A DNA stretch of 38,530 bases from positions 1-38,530 of the forward strand of contig NZ_BCNT01000027.1 in NCBI RefSeq assembly GCF_001544075.1, given 5' to 3'. Below the pieces are notes generated by a model. That model was not told where the DNA came from. It ran no database searches and was given only the letters and a program-made list of their open reading frames with translations. Below are positions 36,318 through 38,530 of this stretch, piece by piece (positions within the stretch are counted from its first letter, which is position 1; each line of letters starts with the position of its first letter). A program made the position numbers and the translations under genes. The DNA is from Comamonas terrae (GTDB taxonomy: Bacteria; Pseudomonadota; Gammaproteobacteria; Burkholderiales; Burkholderiaceae_C).

Positions 36318-37400
36318 ATGGCTGAAAAGAAACTCCAGCCCATCATCATCAAGCGCGTCAAGAAACGCGCCCATGGCGCGCATGGCGGCGCCTGGAAGAT
36401 CGCCTATGCCGACTTCATGACGGCCATGATGGCGTTCTTTCTGCTGATGTGGCTGCTCGGCTCCACCGCCAAGGGCGAGCTGCAGGGCATTGCGGCCTAT
36501 TTTTCCTCGCCGCTGAAGGTCTCGATGGCCGGCGGCGATGGCTCGGGCAACAGCTCCAGCATCATCCCCGGCGGCGGTAACGACCTGGCCAAGGTGCACG
36601 GCCAGGTGCGCCGGTCCGAGAACGACGATACCTCCAACCGCCGCTCCAGCACCGCCTCGGAAAAGTCCGATGCCGTTACCCAGGACGCCAAGCGCATCCA
36701 GGCGCTCAAGGCCAAGGTGGACGCACTGATCGCCAGCAATGCGCGCCTGAATGAATTCCGCTCGCAGATCCGCACCGAGATGACGCCCGACGGCTTGCAG
36801 ATCCAGATCGTGGACGAGCAGAACCGACCCATGTTCGACAGCGGCAGCGCCGTGCTCAAGCCCTATATGCGCGACATTCTGCGCGAAGTGGGCTCGGCCC
36901 TGTCCAATGCGGAAAACCGCATCAGCCTCTCGGGCCATACGGATGCCGCGCCCTACGGCAACGGCGACCGCGGCTACAGCAACTGGGAACTGTCGGCCGA
37001 CCGCGCCAACGCTTCGCGCCGCGAACTGGTGGCCGCCGGCATGCCCTTGAACCAGCTGGCGCGCGTGCTGGGCCTGGCCGACAGCGACCTGCTGCTGCCG
37101 GATGAGCCGCGCGCACCGCAGAACCGCCGCATCACCATCACGGTGCTGACCAAGGAAGCTGAAAAGCGGCTGCTGGGCTCCAATCATGCAGAAAAGATCG
37201 GCACCGCCGACCTCGCTGCCGGCGCCAGCCCCCGGCCGGTCCAGGCGCCACAGGCCACCGCGCCGCGCACAGCGGCCAGAAACGCTTCTGCAACGCCTGC
37301 CCCGGAGGTTTCCCTGAGTGAGAACGAAGTCTTTGTAACAAGTTCTGAAGTTCCTGCTCGGAGTGCCGAAAAGCAGGACAATGCACGCCAATTGCCATGA
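36318..37400 (+). CDS. motB: MotB, flagellar stator peptidoglycan-anchored subunit
   Basis: Anchors the stator to the cell wall. 360 residues. One transmembrane helix at about 29-50 carries the proton-binding Asp32 (YADFMTAMMAFFLLMWLL), at the same position as in E. coli. A plug/linker follows, then the OmpA-like peptidoglycan-binding domain (about 165-280) with SLSGHTDAAPYG and SNWELSADRANASRRELV. The last 75 residues are an Ala/Pro/Thr-rich tail beyond the OmpA domain. Followed after 60 nt by cheY2. Confidence 0.95.
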   Translation: MAEKKLQPIIIKRVKKRAHGAHGGAWKIAYADFMTAMMAFFLLMWLLGSTAKGELQGIAAYFSSPLKVSMAGGDGSGNSSSIIPGGGNDLAKVHGQVRRSENDDTSNRRSSTASEKSDAVTQDAKRIQALKAKVDALIASNARLNEFRSQIRTEMTPDGLQIQIVDEQNRPMFDSGSAVLKPYMRDILREVGSALSNAENRISLSGHTDAAPYGNGDRGYSNWELSADRANASRRELVAAGMPLNQLARVLGLADSDLLLPDEPRAPQNRRITITVLTKEAEKRLLGSNHAEKIGTADLAAGASPRPVQAPQATAPRTAARNASATPAPEVSLSENEVFVTSSEVPARSAEKQDNARQLP

Positions 37401-37460
37401 TGATTCAAATTGTTACCAAAATGGCCGTATCCCAGACCTCTATGACCGAAAGGGCCTCTC

Positions 37461-37847
37461 GTGGCTAATGCCCTGCGCTTTTTGATTGTTGACGACTTCT
37501 CCACCATGCGCCGCATCGTGCGCAATCTGCTCAAGGAAAGCGGCTTTCCCGATGCGGACGAAGCGGAAGACGGCGTGGCAGCCCTGCACAAGCTGCGCTC
37601 GAGCAAGTTCGACTTTGTCGTCACAGACATCAACATGCCGAACATGAACGGTTTCCAGCTGCTGGCGGAAATCAAGCAGGACGACAAGCTCAAGCACCTG
37701 CCCGTGCTCATGGTCACGGCCGAGGCGCGCAAGGAGGACATCGTGGCCGCAGCCCAGGGCGGCGCAGCCGGCTATATCGTCAAACCCTTCACCAAGGCCA
37801 CGCTGGAGGAGAAGGTCAACCTGATCCTCAAGAAACTGGGCATGTAA
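37461..37847 (+). CDS. cheY: CheY, chemotaxis response regulator (CheY2)
   Basis: Classical CheY of 128 residues that binds the switch when phosphorylated. It has the acidic pair in [17 protein letters not shown], the phospho-acceptor in [11 protein letters not shown] (Asp at about 56), Thr in LMVTAEA and Lys in YIVKPFT. These match enteric CheY much better than CheY1 does. The start is GTG 37461 (ATG 37468 is out of frame). It is 3 nt from cheZ and therefore paired with it. Confidence 0.95.
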   Translation: MANALRFLIVDDFSTMRRIVRNLLKESGFPDADEAEDGVAALHKLRSSKFDFVVTDINMPNMNGFQLLAEIKQDDKLKHLPVLMVTAEARKEDIVAAAQGGAAGYIVKPFTKATLEEKVNLILKKLGM

Positions 37848-37850
37848 GCC

Positions 37851-38474
37851 ATGAACAGCAGCAGCCCGGAGGCTCCGGCCGGCAACGTCCACCACAAGAT
37901 TGGCCTGCTCACGCGCCAGTTGCACGACTCGCTCAATGAGCTGGGTTATGCGGACCGGCTGCGTGGCAGCATGGGTGAGCTGCCGGATGCGCAAAGCCGC
38001 CTCTCCTACATAGCGCGCCTGACCGGCGAAGCCGCCGAAAAGGTGCTGGGCCGTGTGGAAGTGGCCAAGGCCCAGCAGGATGCGCTGGCCGAGCGCGTGC
38101 GCACCATGCGCGCCGACCTGATCAAGGACCCCGTGGCAGCCGTGGCCAAAGGCCACATCATGAATTTTCTGCAGGAAGTGGAGGAAGGCTCGCAGCAGGC
38201 CGACGCCCATCTGACCGAGATCATGATGGCGCAGGACTTCCACGACCTCACCGGCCAGGTGATTGCCCGTGTGGTGGCACTGGCCGCCGATCTGGAATCG
38301 CAGCTGGTGGAGCTGCTGATCCAGACCTCTCCCGATCCGCAGGCCGCGGCGGCTGCGCCGCAGGATAAGCCGGCTGAGCACCTGGCCGGCCCCGTGGTCG
38401 ACCCCGAGAACACGCCCGACGTGGTGACTTCGCAGTCGCAGGTGGACGACCTGCTGGCGAGCCTGGGGTTCTGA
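37851..38474 (+). CDS. cheZ: CheZ, CheY-P phosphatase
   Basis: Dephosphorylates CheY-P. 207 residues, a long helical hairpin protein. The active helix reads MAQDFHDLTGQVIARV with the catalytic pair Asp132 and Gln136. A flexible Ala/Pro linker ends in the CheY-binding C-terminal peptide QVDDLLASLGF. Last complete gene of the window; 38475-38530 is a short spacer with no feature. Confidence 0.96.
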   Translation: MNSSSPEAPAGNVHHKIGLLTRQLHDSLNELGYADRLRGSMGELPDAQSRLSYIARLTGEAAEKVLGRVEVAKAQQDALAERVRTMRADLIKDPVAAVAKGHIMNFLQEVEEGSQQADAHLTEIMMAQDFHDLTGQVIARVVALAADLESQLVELLIQTSPDPQAAAAAPQDKPAEHLAGPVVDPENTPDVVTSQSQVDDLLASLGF

Positions 38475-38530
38475 GGCTTTCTCCAAGCCGCGAGCGGCCA
38501 TACTTCTCTTGCAAGCATAGGAGCCGGGCC

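Overview
The window is a GC-rich (about 63-65 % by eye) chromosomal flagellar, chemotaxis and motility locus. Gene content, the short flagellins, the divergent fliE/fliF arrangement and the intergenic repeats abutting stop codons point to a betaproteobacterium of the Comamonadaceae (Comamonas/Delftia/Acidovorax-like). The genus is inference. No tRNA, rRNA, CRISPR, phage or insertion-sequence gene was found.

Layout from left to right. (1) 285-2162 (+): uup, an ABC-F ATPase, preceded by a perfect hairpin and followed by a large convergent terminator-like inverted repeat. (2) 2307-8836 (-): a chemotaxis operon read as cheZ-like, cheY1, cheA, cheW, cheR, cheD, cheB. Its first gene encodes a short protein with the CheZ catalytic signature. 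No receptor gene lies inside it. (3) 8947-10741 (+): a cytosolic receiver-histidine kinase fusion and a NarL/LuxR-type response regulator. (4) 10841-22564 (-): fliF G H I J K L M N O P Q R, the MS ring, C-ring/switch, export ATPase complex, hook-length control and export gate, with fliE divergent at 22737 (+). fliF and fliL each have an upstream segment with the same 60-bp geometry: a sigma70-like -10 plus an FlhDC-type inverted repeat. (5) 23453-26650 (-): fliT, fliS, fliD and a first flagellin, with good sigma28-type promoters before fliD and fliS. (6) 26918-27520 (+): a small SAM methyltransferase lying between the two flagellin genes. (7) 27657-28484 (-): a second flagellin with a sigma28 promoter. 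(8) 29187-35219 (-): three large genes that look like a flagellin-glycosylation island: a GT2-FkbM fusion, a TPR-GT9-like protein and a TPR-OGT (GT41/SPINDLY-like) protein. (9) 35406-38474 (+): motA, motB, cheY2 and a full-length cheZ.

How the parts fit. Receptors encoded elsewhere would signal through CheW/CheA to two CheY proteins. CheR, CheB and CheD would adapt the receptors, and CheZ plus the short CheZ-like protein would end the signal. CheY-P acts on FliM/FliN/FliG, and MotA/MotB power rotation. FliS, FliT and FliD serve filament assembly. The OGT-type enzyme probably glycosylates flagellin Ser/Thr, with the other transferases and methyltransferases elaborating the glycan.

The most interesting items are the short CheZ-like protein, whose C-terminal tail matches that of CheD, and the glycosylation/methylation set wrapped around the two flagellin genes.
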